Made by a program: the position numbers and the translations under genes. Positions 63,894-64,000 of a stretch of DNA of 64,000 bases are shown here, piece after piece (the stretch's first letter is position 1; each line of letters opens with the position of its first letter). Source of the stretch: Betaproteobacteria bacterium (GTDB lineage Bacteria; Pseudomonadota; Gammaproteobacteria; Burkholderiales; Ga0077523). The stretch spans positions 744,001 through 808,000 of the forward strand of contig JADJPK010000004.1 in assembly GCA_016713305.1 (NCBI GenBank), given 5' to 3'. The notes beneath the pieces were generated by a model. That model searched no databases, was not told the origin of the DNA, and saw nothing but the letters and a program-made list of their open reading frames with translations.

Positions 63894-64000
63894 TCACCCG
63901 CTTGTCACCGCAGAAGGCGGACTTGCCGTTCGAGCTCCCGCCGGCACCGCCGCCGGCAGGAGAACGCTGACCCGGGCACCTCCCCTGAACGGTGTTCTCG
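63894..64000 (-). CDS. Sensor histidine kinase, C-terminal end (NtrY-like)
   Basis: Only the last 35 residues fall in the window: 'RTPFRGGARVSVLLPAAVPAG' and a short Ser/Pro/Thr-rich tail. 'GGARVSVLLP' is the terminal strand of the HATPase domain of histidine kinases. The stop lies 13 bp before the response regulator ATG, so the two form a cognate pair. NtrY identity is inferred from the NtrX-like partner. Confidence 0.6.
   Translation of the reverse strand, partial: RTPFRGGARVSVLLPAAVPAGARTASPPSAVTSG

Overview
The window looks like a chromosomal segment of a GC-rich betaproteobacterium. The evidence is the pilT/pilU-yggS-proC-yggT block, the nadD-rsfS-rlmH-maf-rng block, the zapB-zapA-6S RNA-EVE block, the tkt-gap-pgk-pyk-purE-purK-purC-tsaC arrangement and the NtrY/NtrX-type pair at the right edge. 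The genus cannot be fixed from the sequence. No tRNA, rRNA, CRISPR array, insertion sequence or prophage gene was seen.

Layout. 1-3.6 kb: a tripartite RND efflux pump, with the permease divergent from the adaptor and outer-membrane factor. 3.8-7.7 kb: a polyamine-type ABC transporter (potA-B-C-D) closed by a strong terminator. 7.8-14.9 kb: mixed single genes (DHH phosphoesterase, VanZ-like protein, thin [2Fe-2S] ferredoxin, alpha/beta hydrolase, HemJ, exported HIRAN protein, Cache chemoreceptor, RlmL-type methyltransferase). 15.1-17.3 kb: the pilus retraction ATPases PilU and PilT. 17.4-22.7 kb: yggS, an exported SRPBCC protein, proC, yggT, yggU, a large dynamin-like GTPase and a Cys-rich mini-protein. 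22.8-31.2 kb, all minus strand: RNase G, Maf, RlmH, RsfS, NadD, then the E2 and E1 subunits of pyruvate dehydrogenase and an AhpD-like protein. 31.7-36.3 kb: a single very large SF1 helicase fused to a PD-(D/E)XK nuclease domain. 36.3-41.9 kb: a SAF-domain oxidoreductase, MsbA, and a BtuB-like TonB receptor behind a cobalamin riboswitch. 42.1-48 kb: zapB-like, zapA, 6S RNA, then a small C1-metabolism island (SoxYZ-like carrier, sugar-isomerase-like protein, a broken S-formylglutathione hydrolase, and glutathione-dependent formaldehyde dehydrogenase), then EVE and TauE/SafE proteins. 48.1-51.3 kb: DadA, a Rieske protein, an unknown small protein, a PII-like (SbtB-like) protein and an SbtA-like bicarbonate transporter. 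51.4-62.5 kb: tsaC, purC, purK, purE, pyk, pgk, gap, a SemiSWEET transporter, glucokinase and transketolase. 62.6-64 kb: a response regulator with a degenerate AAA+ domain and the tail of its sensor kinase.

Six otherwise conserved genes (potA, potD, pilT, aceF, aceE, purE) each carry one frame-breaking indel, almost all in short runs of one base. Because most of these are housekeeping genes, I read the indels as assembly or sequencing errors. By contrast, the fghA remnant next to frmA looks like real gene decay.

The items most worth a second look are the helicase-nuclease fusion, the SbtA/SbtB-like/Rieske cluster outside cyanobacteria, the threefold tandem cassette made of a palindrome plus the 3' end of gap, the decayed fghA, and a zapB-like gene whose promoter places the transcript start on its ATG.
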